A program made the position numbers and the translations under genes. Below are positions 23,985 to 37,400 of a stretch of DNA of 64,000 bases, piece by piece (within the stretch, counting starts at the first letter, position 1; each line of letters begins with the position of its first letter). Where the stretch lies: assembly GCF_014805685.1 (NCBI RefSeq), contig NC_060885.1:29200632-29264631 (forward strand), given 5' to 3'. This DNA is from Silurus meridionalis. Lineage: Eukaryota; Chordata; Actinopteri; Siluriformes; Siluridae. The notes below the pieces were generated by a model. That model saw only the letters and a program-made list of their open reading frames with translations, was not told the origin of the DNA and did not search any database.

Positions 23985-24519
23985 TCATTGTCTAGGTTGG
24001 GTCGAGTCCTCGTGCATGTCTCTGGGATCCAGCAACTGAGTTTCTGTTGGCCCACTAGGAGCCGTGTTTCCATGGCCGGTTCCGCTGGCACGAAGAATAC
24101 AAACTGTCTCTTTCGCCACATGAGATGCAGTAAACATGGTGTCATCCTGCTTCCCGTTGGCACTGGCTCTGAACTTTTCTCGAGCCTCTTCTGCTAAACA
24201 GGCGCCTTCCTTCCTCTTTTCACCCACCCTGTTGCAGACAGGATTGGCTACGGGGTTGTCCGCTGTACTTCCGGTACCCCCCTGATGCAGAAAACTCCGG
24301 TTCATTCCATCCGCACAAGTCGTCTGCATGCACGAGGTTTCGTCTTGATGCGAGTGGACAGACGGGATGATCGGGATCCGATATGGAGCAGGGGATCTCT
24401 TTCTCGGTGAGCCGAAGCAAAGGTTCCTGGGTGGTGCCCATATTTGACAGGATTGGGAAGCTTGCATTCCTTGGAAAGTATCCTGGTGCAGCAGCGTGCC
24501 ATCAGGCTTCGTCACATTC
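23985..24519 (-). CDS. nrg3: nrg3 last coding exon (cytoplasmic C-terminus)
   Basis: Acceptor TTTCTGCAG (AG at 24521-24520) after a long pyrimidine run; phase 2 entry; stop TGA at 23987-23985. It encodes 178 residues including the NRG3 landmark IPIIPSV followed by a short acidic and cysteine-containing stretch (DETSCMQ). The end, [14 protein letters not shown] then HEDSTQPRQ, lines up loosely with the ENTAF...REAQFVLRN...RDSAL end of NRG3. The middle ([18 protein letters not shown]) has no clear counterpart. Most of the exon is predicted disordered cytoplasmic tail. Overlapping frames on both strands are shadows. Confidence 0.75.
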
Positions 24520-26593
24520 CTGCAGAAAGAGACAAAAGGAAATCAAAAAAGAACACAAAAAGAGAACGTTCGTAATAGATCGCCAAGTGGGAAGACAGAA
24601 AGACAGACGAGCATCCGTCAATCACAAAACAGGCATGTTCTTCGGGAAAGCGCGACCCATTCATGCATGTAAATGAAAGAATTGCCATCCGAGAGACTAA
24701 ATTGCTACCTTCAATGTTGCATCAACAAAGGTAAACACCCTCTCAAATGTGACAAACTGAGCGATGAGGCTTTTCCGGAGCGAACAAGCGCACGAGAGAC
24801 CACTTGGCTTCTAGTGCTTAATTATGACATTTGTTCAGTACCCGTAAGACGCCCTTCATTTGCATTTCTTTCGGAGCTGAATGACAAAACATGACTCGGG
24901 GCTTGTTGTCTCTCCTTGAGACGTACTCACAAATTGATCTGCAGGGATTTTTGCACGCGCGATGTTTTCACGCTTGATGGAAGCCGAAGAGGTTCGAGGC
25001 AAACAGACCCCGTGCAGCATTATCGCCTCAAATCAGTTGTCGTCTGAATTATGTTCTTTGCTTCTTATCTCCTGGTAAGGAGTCATAATCCCCAACAATA
25101 ACATGCACCATGTCAATATTTAACCATCTCCCTCTCCCTTTGAATAACTTCTAAATACGTTGTGAACCTCCATCAAGGGCTCTTAGTTCCTGTGAGGAAA
25201 AACTCCAAAGAGGATCCTTCAGAAAATCTTATGGACACATTTAAACACATTTGTGTCATACTGATTAATGCTTTATGGACAGCACGCCATATTAATCACC
25301 AAAATATTTAATACCAATAAAGCTGTATCATACACTATAAAAAAAAATCTGTATGTACAGGGGTGTGAAAAAGTATGTGTCCCCTTCCTGATTTCTTAGT
25401 TTTTTGCATGTTTGTCACACTTTAATGTTTCAGATCAACAAACTAATTTAAATATTAGTAAAAGATAACAAGTGAACACAACATGCGGTTTTTATTATTA
25501 AAGGAAAACAAAATCCAAAACTACATGGCTCTGTGTAAAAAAGTGTTTGCCCCCCTTGTTAAAACAGTGGTTTATCACACCTGAGTTCAACTTATCTAGC
25601 CACACCCAGGCCTCTTCACAATCAAGAAATCTCTTAAATAGGACCTGCCTGACCAAGTGAAGACGACCAAAAGATCCTCAAAAGCTAGACATCATGCCAC
25701 GATTCAAATAATTTTGTAAATAAAATGTTCCAACATGACAATGCCCCTGTGTACAAAGCAGCCCTATGAAGCTATGGTTTACATGGGTTGAATGCTGACT
25801 GCACCCCAGGCCTCTTCACTTATATCAGTACCTGACTTTCCTAACACCCATGTGTCTGAATGAGCACAAATCTCCACTAGCACACTCGAAAATCTAGTGG
25901 TACCTATTCCCAGAAGAGTGGAGGGAATAAGAGCAAATTGGGACTAAATGTGGAGTGCGATGCTCAAAAAGCGCATAACGTTCTACCCTTATGACCAGCT
26001 GTCCGCAAACATTTGGCAATATGGTGTATATAGCTTACTAATATAATCACCGGTCCATCTCTCTTTAATATTCCTGCCCTACACAGTTCTCTTTGCACAT
26101 CTCTGCTTTCCTTTTTTCCCCACTCTTTTTTCAATGGTCCATCGATTTGTTTTGAATACAAATATTTTCTTTCCAGACTGTTTCGACGAGTTCCATCATA
26201 AAACCCAAGCTTCCATTTCCTCCGCAGTTTATTAGCAGACTTCTAGTCAACCTTGGTAGTTTAGCTATTGAAAAAAAAATATAGAGATATAAATATACGA
26301 TTTTTCAGAGAAAATGAGAAAGCGTAATGATACCCATTTCAGGCAAGTACTAATCCATTCGAGCTTTACATAAGCACGAATGTATACTTTTCAGTCTCTT
26401 TTTAATGAGTCTCCTTTTTGTCAATAAAGTCCCAAGGACTCTTCCCGGATGAGTAGAATCTCATAAGCTGTGATTAATTGTGCTGCGTTTTAGATAAGAT
26501 AAGGGATTTAAGTAATCTTGGCTGAAGTATAGTCAACTTTCATCTCATTTTAATGATGTAATCTTCTACTCAGCATGTCAATATAAATATCTC

Positions 26594-26639
<46 letters not shown>

Positions 26640-29600
26640 CTGTCATATGCTGAAGGAAGAACAAGAATGCGTTTGAAATAGAGATGGGCTCATGCTTGTC
26701 TGTTAAACTCCCAGAGAAACTGAAACTACCTACCTAACATCCATCCATCCATCAGTCTATCTGTCTATACATCCATCTATTCATCACATCCTAATACACC
26801 CAAGAACCAAAACTTACTTACTCGCTACATATAAGAGGATCTGTGTGGAAAAATAAAAAAGAATAAGAAGCAAACCTACACAAAAAAACTTACAAAACCA
26901 AAAAAAAAGCCTGTTTATATATGTTAGACTTTAGAGTTTTAGAAATAACTTTACTTTTGATGAAGCTGATAATTATTTTGAGTACAAACACACTATATGA
27001 AGAAAAGATTGTGGACACCTGTCCATAAATTGGTACGTGCTTTTAAATATCCATAATATATTTTTAAGATACTAGGAATTACTTGTAAACCAGTTGTATA
27101 ATGTTTGCTATACTGCAGGCTACAAAGATGTAAAAGTTAGACGGACATTGGAGACTAAAAGTACAATAATTATTTATAAAGTATTTCGAAAGTTAATTTG
27201 TCCTTTAATTGCTTATGAAAATGTAATATTGACTTCAGTGCTGAATTTGCATGCGGTGTGTTAGCAGAAGCAATCAAGTCAAGAGGTTGCGATTAAATGA
27301 GTTCAGCAATTTTTTGAAGAATGAGTTCTTGATAGAGCACTCATACTAGTAATAATAATAACAATAATACAGAACCCAATTGCTTTTCAGATTCAATCTT
27401 TTTTATGTCAATTACAGCAAGCTTTTCTGACAGATGAGGAACAAACCTCGCCATATTTCTCCCGCTCGCTTTTTATTGGCCATATGCAAAACAGACTGAA
27501 TCTCTCTCTGTCCCCCTCTCTCTTTCTTTTCATTCTTCTCCATCCCAGCTTGTCTCCATGGAAACAGGCTTTTTCTTCAACCCAGTGTTATTCTCGTGCA
27601 TGTTTGATGTTTTTTTTTTTTTTTTTTTTGCCCAGACCAGAATTAGAAATAGGTCAGCACTTACAGACTGCTGTGACAATCGCTGGGTGACCCGGTGGAC
27701 GGTCAGACGGTCGTGCTGATAGAATACTGTAGAATCCATACTACCGAAAGTAAACTAGCGGGAACTGTTGCAACGAAAATTCGAACGAAGTTTGCTGTGC
27801 ACAGCGGTGCATGATGCAGGGACACACGCAGACTCGTAAACAACCAAAAACATTTATCAGAGCTTGAATAAAAAATAGACCCTATGGCACAAAGTAACCA
27901 TGCTGATCCAGGTTCAACCAGTTCATTATACACTATAACAAAACAACATAAAGAATATTCTGCCTGCTGTTTCTATACACCAAAGAATAGCTCGCATCAA
28001 AACCTACAAGTCTTTCAACATAGGGTGGAGATCAGGTTGCAGTTTTTCTTGAGTATTAATCTATAGTTTGTAGAAGTTCAGCCAAATTTGACCTTTTTGG
28101 TTCCTATACGTTTCCGGCAGAGCCTCCACCTTCCAACCTCAACCTTGTGTATTTTCCAGGCTAAAATCCATCTAGGTACAAAACCTCAGTTCCACTACAC
28201 ATTCTACCAACTATCAAATTAGCAGAACGTACCTAGAACACCACGGAAACCATCCAAGTCTCCAGCACAAACACTTGAAACACCTTTCCAACCAAGTGGA
28301 ACAACACAACCACCATCTAATAGTCCAGAGTTACCAAATGAAGTACTGTTACAATCAGCTGCAACTCCTTCACTGTTACCTTGAACACGACTCCAACCAT
28401 CTAAGATTTTAGAATAACCATCTGGAAGACCCTCACCAGGAATGCCATAAGAAATCTCTATGATTTCAAACTAACCACCTTAAACAACCTTACAAACCAA
28501 CTGGTCACCACCTGCGAAAACCATAGCACCCCGCTAAGATTTTAGACTATTTACCTGGAACACCATTACACCAACCAGTAACACTTTAACAACTATCTAA
28601 AGGTCCAGAGCAACTACTTGGAACACACAATCAGCTGCGACATTTTCACAACACCTCCAACACCAAAGCAACCAAAGCAAGTAACCATCTGGAACCAAAG
28701 CAAGTGTCTATGATTTCACAGTAACCACTTGAAACAAGTTTACAACTACCTGGAACACCACATTAACCATCTAAGTGTCCAGAGAAATCCCTCTTCAACT
28801 CCACCTTGACTATTTTCTTGCTCTCAGAAATCTCAACTTCATATACAGATTCAATTCCACCTCTAGTCAACCATAACTCTACCCCAGTCTGACCTACTTT
28901 TTAACCAGAAGAACCAATTGCAGAGTAAAAGAATACATTGCTATGTTTCCATAGCAGTCCAGCTTATTCTTTCTGACACGGCTCACACTTACACTCTTGC
29001 TGGCTCGACATCCCTCTCAGATCCATCCGCTTCTTGCAGGTGCTGGTAGGCGGGTCCAGAATCCTTTGAGCCGGTGATAGGATTGAGTCGTCCACTAGGT
29101 ATGGGTGGAGTCCTGCGTGTTGATATGCGAAGGGCCGGCCGATTCTTTGCCTCACCATTGCACAAGACTGAGCTACTCCTGTGAACATGGCAGAAGACAC
29201 GCATTTATACTGTAAACCTTTAAAAGACATCTGCAGTTTTATGTTAAATAATCTCTAGCAAATCGCAGACGCTGTTAGCTCTTTAATAAATGATGTATGT
29301 ATAGCTGCCATCTGCTGCATACGGCTTTGACTAACATTATTATGCATCATTACGGCTCTATGCACACATCAGGGCTGTGCTTTGCCCTCGACAAGCTTGT
29401 CTCTCTTTCCCTCTTGGTGTTTTTATAAAGTTGTTAATGGGATGTAGATTCAATCGGCTTAGAAAGGGCTTAAAAAAAAAAAATATTTTAAAAATTATAA
29501 ATCCATTGATAAAAACAGACCATATTACAGTACTTTAGTATGTCATTTGTATAAAAGCCTGGTGCTGGAAGTGTCCTGATTCAAAATGTAACATGTTCAA

Positions 29601-32600
29601 ATCCCACCACCACTACAGGCCCTTAACCCTTAACTGCTCAGCTGTATGAATGACCACTGTATGAATGACCACAATTACCACTGCTATGCTGATGCCACTC
29701 AACTCATTGAGATCCTCCAGCACTGCTCGACTGGCCTCACTTTCTCTCAGGATAAGATGTAAGTATACCCCTCAAGGCTTCTCTGTTCTGGCACCAAGGT
29801 GGTGGAATGACCTTCCCCTCATCTTGAAACACTTAAACTAGCACTTTTCTAGGTTTGATTGGTCTTTTACACAAAAAAAATGTAATTCCTTTTAACAGAG
29901 TTGTAGGTAGATTTAACTTTAAGTTTGTGATCTAGCATTCCGGTGTAGATATAGTATTACTTAATAGAGACTTAAAACATTTTTGTACGTCTCTCTGGAC
30001 AAGGACATCTGCTAAATGCCGCAAAAGTAAATGTAGATAAGGGCATCCAACAAATGCCATAAATGTCTTATTTATACAACTGAGCAGTTTGGGACTAAGA
30101 GCCTTGCTTAAGGGTCCAGAAGTGGCAGCGTGAAGGTGTTAAAATTAGAACCTCACGACTTTCTGATCGGAACTTCCAAGCTACAAATATGATTTCTCAA
30201 ATACCACAATTCTAACTAGAAATAAAAGGATGGAGAAAGGTCACCAGAACAAAACAAATCAAGCAAAAAATAAAAAAATTCACCTGCCATACAAGTTCTT
30301 ATTCTAAGTTCTTGTACCAACTTTGTGATTTGCAGCTGCACCATCGGGGAGCTGAACTGCTATTCTAGATACTTAATCAACACCTTCTAACCACGCATAA
30401 TCAAGAATTCAGCAGTGCTGTGGTATAAAAATAAAACCCAGAGAATTAATATAAAAGCTTCCTCTCCTCAGCATTGCTGTAAGCTTATAACTAAGCATAA
30501 TGCTGAACTTTTTATTTCCAGCTTTATTGCAAGATTAATAATAAACTGAAGTGTCAAATGTTGGGTTTTCTGCAGGCAGTAGAGAACAGCAACAAATGAA
30601 GTGCAATAAATTGACTGATTGCCTCAGTTGTTTGTAGTTACGGTAACAATAAACATAGCGAATACACAATATGATGCTAAATTATTGAACCTGTGTGGTT
30701 TCTGTGTGTTTGGAGGGGAGGGAAGTTGGGACTTTTTATTTTTGCAATGCAAGAACAAAAGTGTATAAAAAGGTTCTCCCTAAAACTAAAAGCCATAGTG
30801 TAAGGTTTGGCAATGACCCTATCAAGCTCTTATTCCATATAAAAAAACCCAGATTGTTAGGACAAAGATTAACATGTCTTGGTTTACATTTAACAAACCC
30901 ATCCTATGTTCCAGAATAAACACCTGGAACACCTAGGCAACCACTTGTAATATCCTTGCAACCACCTGCAACCACTTATTAACCCTCACAACCACATGGA
31001 ACATCATGGCAAACTATTTGGAATTCCCTCAGAACCTCTTGAAACACCTTTGCAACCCACTGCATCACCTTTACAAACACCTGCAACACTGTTACAACCT
31101 TTTGGAACACTTTCGCAACCACCTGCAACACCTTTACAAACTCTTGGAGCACCAGAGCCATCACCAGAAACAACGTTTACAACCATCTGGAATACCCTCA
31201 CAACTACGTGGAACAACTTTACAACCACCTGGAAAACCCTTACAACTACTTGGAAAACTTTTACAACCACCTGGAAAACCCTCACAACTACGTGGAACAA
31301 CTTTACAAGCACCTGCAAAACCCTCACAACTACATGGAACACCTTTACAACCACCAGCAACACCCTGAAAGTGCACATTTTCTTAAGCAAACAAATCCTT
31401 TGACTTACAAAAACCTTTTTTATTCTCTTCTTTTATTCATTCTTTCATCAAGTTCCTCCACATTGCTGTTTTCCTCTTTTAACTTAGTCAAGTCCAGTTT
31501 CTCAGTGTTTGGGCAATGAAAATGGAAAGGAAATTCCAATACGCATTTTGGACTCAAAAACCACTTTTAAAAAATGAAACGTGCAAAATATCCTTTAGTC
31601 TAAAGGGTTTGGATTTTTTATTCCTTAGTAAATCGATTTGTATTTCAGGTTTAATGTGATTTGTATAAACGTTTTCACACAGCAGCTTTACACAAATCTG
31701 AATGTAGAACTTATTTAGATCCCCAATGAATAAACCAAAGGTGGCATTAGAAAGGAATCCGACTCACAATGTTTCTATTGGATAGTGCGATTATAAATCA
31801 TGACAATACACAGGTATTGTAACACAAGAGTTTGATTATTGAAGCATCACCACAACAATGATTTACTAATTTATTTATGAAATAAATAAATCAGATTTAC
31901 TAAATTATTCGTGTAAAATTCATGTAAATTTATTCATGTAAAATTTATTCATGTAAAAAATTATTCATGTAAAATTATTGTAAAATGTTGTAAAATTATT
32001 CATGTTAAAAATTAATGTAAAAAACTGTGTTTTGTTTTGCACTTAAACTCCATTTCGCATCAGACACCATAGCGTTTAAAAACGCCCACCCTGGACTCCA
32101 ATTTCCAAAATATACTTGCACGTTAACAAGCACCCTCATTGTGATCAATCCCATCTGTTTCCAATTACACAGCCAAAGGTTAAAAGGACCTGTTTTCAAT
32201 TCACTGCGAAGTATAGGCTCAGTTTAACTTTTGCCATTTGCCAAGCCTTTTGCCAATTCTTCTGGCTTTTGATCTCGTTTTCAAATCAAATCAAATAGTT
32301 TATTTGTGACATACACATACATATAGAGTACGGCATGCAGTGAAATGCTTTATACGGCATGAGGGAATAGGATGGGGTGAAAAATAAACCAAGAAAGAAA
32401 AGAAAAGAAATGAATGCAAATAAATAGAGTATAAACTATATAAAATATATAAAGATATATTTGAGAAAAAAAGTGTATATACAGGATGCTTATGACAGTA
32501 AACATTTTCAACCGTAAAAATTTAAGGTGGTTGATGTGATTGTCAAGGTCCCCTGGTGGTCTAGTGGTTAGGATGCGGCGCTCTCACCGCTGCGGCCCGG

Positions 32601-34387
32601 GTTCGATCGGTCAGGAACCAACCCCAGCCATTAGGGTTGCACAAGCCTTAGTGCCGGTCCCAAGCCCGGATAAATAGGGAGGGTTGCGTTAGGAAGGGCA
32701 TCCAGCGTAAAAACATGTGCCAAATCAAACATGCGGATGATCCGCTGTGGCGACCCCTAATGGGAGAAGCCGAAAGAAATGGATGGATGATGTGATTGTC
32801 CTTAAAGTGACCGTGTGCAGTATGGTGTGGTATAAAGTGCACGGCGCTGTGCAAGTTTAGAGTTAAAGTGACAGTCCAGAGATTAAAGTGTCGAAAGTTT
32901 AATTAAAGTTTTCACGTTCTCGTTGTTTTTTTGCCCAGTTTACATGGTTTGCTGATCAACTGACAAAATCCTGTTTTACGTTTAAGGATTTGTCTGTCTG
33001 TTTAAATAAATAGACGTCATATTAATCTGCATTTGCAACCACCTTTCTCATAACATGACATTTGTATTTGCACCAGAGATCTACAAAAGGTGATTTAAGG
33101 CAAAATTTATAGAAATAATGGCTTGTTTCAGATGTGTGGATCATGTAATCAAAAATGATCTATACTGTCGTAAACCGATAGCCCTTTACAATGGCACCAA
33201 AGCCACTCTTGGAAGGAGAATGAGGTTAATCTAACTTAATAAATATAGCAGCGAGAGTGTTTGTCGGAAGACCGTAATCATATGTACGATTTTAATTCAG
33301 TAACCGTTCCGCTTAGCGAGGTGGCGCCGCGGTCGGAGTCCGATTTCTTTCGATTTGTCTTGATCTCCTGCTCCTCTGCTGCGCGTCGCTATGGAAGCTC
33401 GCATTTAACATGTTTATCACCAATTCCAATTACGATCACTCTTTTTAGCGTTCAATAAAACTCCAATTACAAGCGGCCACGCTGCCTTGGAGTTAATATC
33501 ATTTGGCCGGGTGTCATTTCAACACATTACGGCGAGTTTGCGTCGTGCCCGTCTTCATGGCATGTCATTACAATAGCCATTATCATCATGAGGCTGTCTA
33601 CAGGGCCATAGGCAGGCGGGTGGAAAACAAGCTGAGTCGGTTTCACTCAGGTTAATGCAATATTTCAGCTGGGAACACCAGTAATGTCCAATTAATGCTC
33701 TCTGCTCGCAGGCTGCATTGGCCATGATGCTAATTTCTGTGCATTTACTTATGCATTTACATATGTGAAATATCTCATTTAACATTCTCCGTTTGCGAAT
33801 GTTAGCTTGGCCATTATGGATGTCTGTCCCACCAAGGAGACATCAGATCTATTTAATGGGTGGTTGATTGACTAACATTAATTCCATAATCTTTAACTCT
33901 TGCATTACATAGCACAAGCATATAAACAAATAAGCTTAACTTTTTCAGCAATTTAAGCTACAGGAACTTGTCTGTTGGATCAGAAAACAGGTCAGCCTTT
34001 GCTCTTTACGTGCATCAATTAGCCTTGGTCGCCTATGACCCTGTCGCTGGTTTACGACCGTTCCTTCATTGGAACAATTTGTATAGATACTGACCACTGC
34101 AGACCGGGAACAGCCTACAAGAGCTGCAGTTTTGGAGATGCTCTGACCCAGTCTTCTAGCCATCACAATTTGTCAAACTCGCTCAAATCCTTATTCTTGC
34201 CCATTTTTCCTGCTACTAAAATATCAACATTGAGGATAAAATTTTCACTTGCTGCCTACTAAAAAATCCCACCCACTAACAGGTACCATGATGAAGAGAT
34301 AATCTGTCAATGGTCATAAAGCTATGCCTTATCGCTAATATATTATATACATATATATACATATATACATACATACATACATACATG

Positions 34388-34440
<53 letters not shown>

Positions 34441-37400
34441 TTTATCTGTTCTAAATGTACCTTAAATTAATAATTTTCAAGTTTTTAATACTTTAATCAA
34501 CATGGGCATGGACAGAAATAGATGCTTTATGCAAATATATGTTTACTATTAGGGAAACCATACAACCAGACAAATGATAAAAAATTACAGAAGTCATCAA
34601 GACACCAAACTGAACTTTTTCCCTCACACTGATGGTTTTAATTATCGGATGTGTGTATTGGAGTTTGGTGCTTGATTTGATACTTAGCGCATCAGTAAAA
34701 CACATGTTTAGTAATTAAAACTTTTTGTTTTATATATCTGAGTAAAGAAAGGTCATCGTAAATAAATGTGGGTTGCATTGAAGGTTTTAATTTTGTATTT
34801 GCATATTATTGTATTTTGATTTGTGCCAGAGATCAGTAGATACATTAGATATGTGGATCATGAAATTGAAAAACAAACAATAATGCTGTTAACAGGAACA
34901 GCACACTAGCTAGATCGCTAATATAGCTTTTCAGTTTGTTATAAACTGACTTTGACTTGTGTGTTTACTTTGTATTCATTTAAAATGTACCAATCATATC
35001 TGGCAGTTTGAACTCTCTAGCCGTGGGAAGCGGGAGATCGATACCTCCTTACCTGTGATGTCGGGTGGTTGTCAAACCCCTTGTGAAAGAAGACGTCATT
35101 GAAGAACTCTGAGAAAACACGGATTCGTGGACGCTGCCTCCATGTAGTGGAGTTTTTGTGCTTTTGCAATACTGCTGAAAGAAAAGATCGTATTTGAGAC
35201 TACATTTACACAGAGGTCACTGTCATTCAAATCAGTACAATTCAACATTGGACATTGTCCCAAAGCAGCTTTAGAGTAACAAATAGATGATAAATCTACA
35301 TTTCAGAATCAGAAATCAATTTATCTCTAATAAGCAACAAAATGAACTCTGAGATGGTGTGTGGATGAAACCTTAAAAAACATTTGAAGAAGGGAAACCC
35401 CCCTTCTCATCTGGGTGACTACTACTTCTTCTTTCGGCTGCTCCCATTAGGGGTCGCCACAGCGGATCATCCGTCTCCATACCACCCTGTCCTCTACATC
35501 TGCCTCTTTCACACCAACTACCTGCATGTCTTCCCTCACCACATCCATGAACCTCCTCCTTGGCCTTCCTCTTTTCCTCCTACCTGGTGGCTCCATCTTC
35601 AGCATTCTTCTACCAATATAATTCATGTCCCTTCTCTGCACATGTCCAAACCATCTCAATCTCGCCTCTCTCACCTTGTCACCAAAACATCCTACATGTG
35701 CTGTCCCTCTAATAAACTCATTTCTAATCTTGTCCATCCTCGTCACTCCCAACGAAAACCTTAACATCTTCAGCTCTGCTACCTCCAGCTCTGCCTCCTG
35801 CCTTTTACTCAATGCCACTGTCTCTAATCCATACAACATCGCAGGTCTCACCACAGTCCTATAAACTTTCCCTTTCATTCTTGCAGATACCCTACTATCA
35901 CAAATCACTCCTGTCACTCTTCTCCACCCACTCCACCCTGCCTGCACTTTTTCTTCACTTCTCTAACACACTCTCCATTACTTTGCACTGTTGACCCCAG
36001 GTACCTGAACTCCTCCACCTTCTCCACCTCTTCTCCCTGCAACTGCATCACTCCACTGCCCTCCCTCTCATTCACACACATGTACTCTGTCTTACTCCTA
36101 CTGACTTTCATTCCCCTTCTCTCCAGCGCATATCTCCACCTCTCCAGGCTCTTCTCAACCTTCTCAACCTCTCTACTCTCACCACAAATCACAATATCAT
36201 CTGCAAACATCATAGTCCAGGGAGACTCCTGTCTGACCTCGTCCGTCAACCTGTCCATCACCACTGCAAACAGGAAAGGGCTCAGGGCCGATCCTTGATG
36301 CAGTCCAACCTTCACTCTGAACCAGTCTGTCGTACCTACTGCACACTTCACTGCCGTCACACTGTCCTCATACATGTCCTGCACCACCCTTACATACTTC
36401 TCTGACACACCTGACTTCCTCATACAATACCCCCTTCTCATCTGGGTGACACTGAATATATATTTATTATAGCTCCAATTCATATAAGGAATGCTTTGAA
36501 ATTAAATAAATGAAATCTTGTAATATTAATGTATGAACAAATAATTCTGTTCTCAAACGATAGATTCCTTCCACCCTTTTTGCCCAGGAACTGCCGTGAC
36601 ACCAGTGTATTTTCTTTTCACGTGCTCGTGCATCACTTTGGTGCTTCTATGCCACACAAGCTCCACTTTGCGTAGCTTCCAGGTACATTTTTCTTTGTTG
36701 CATTTAATATAAAATGTCCTGTCCCACGCCTTGAATGACTTCCTGCTGCCGGTTGATCCTGTTCTGTCCGCCATTTTCACAAGTGGCTCAGTTACCTTGC
36801 TGCTAATCCTAAACTTGAGCAGTAGTAACTAATCAACAACGGATTTCATTATTAATAATTATTGATTTATTGATTAATTGTTGCATTATTTAAATCATTT
36901 CAACATCTATATCGCCGCTTTTGAATGTGTTCTTGTAAAACTGACTTTTCTAACACCAAAACACCACACTACTAAATCCAGTTGAAATATCACACTTTGA
37001 AAAGCCTCCCTCATTTATATAAATATATATAAAATCCCATATCTATATGCTGCAGAAAGCGGAAAAATAATCTGTCTGCGTCACTGTGGCACTTAATCTC
37101 CGCCAGGCAACAATGATGAGAGAAGAGTGGATTGAAAGGAGGACAGCGAGTAGACTAGGGGAAGTACCGATGCGTGAACGAGGGCTACGCAGGGGGGTTT
37201 AACGTCAGCGTAATTGGATAACGTGGTCCATCGTGGCCTCGTTTTTTTTTTCCCCGGCTCGAAGCCGTCACATGGCTGAAATATGTAGCGCGCAGATAAG
37301 ATTACGCTAAAGAACTCCGAAAGACGTGAGAAGAGCCGGAAGACGAAAGAGCTTGCTGTGAAAGAATAGGTGATATACTGTGACAAAACTTTTTTTTTTT

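Noticed and set aside
23867..24163. 98-codon minus-strand frame overlapping the nrg3 stop
   Set aside because: Different frame from the one fixed by the upstream exon; no similarity seen.
28989..29230. Longer 88-codon minus-strand frame over the nrg3 exon
   Set aside because: Only the frame giving RRTPP and GPAYQ joins both neighbouring nrg3 exons and respects the splice sites; the longer frame is a shadow.
30996..31403. Thr/Trp-rich repeat frame and its Val-rich antisense frame
   Set aside because: Both come from the 21-bp minisatellite; all frames are open for the same reason.
32549..32620. A tRNA-Glu gene
   Set aside because: The sequence lacks bases after the B box, cannot form a full T arm and acceptor stem, and continues into a SINE body with target-site duplications.
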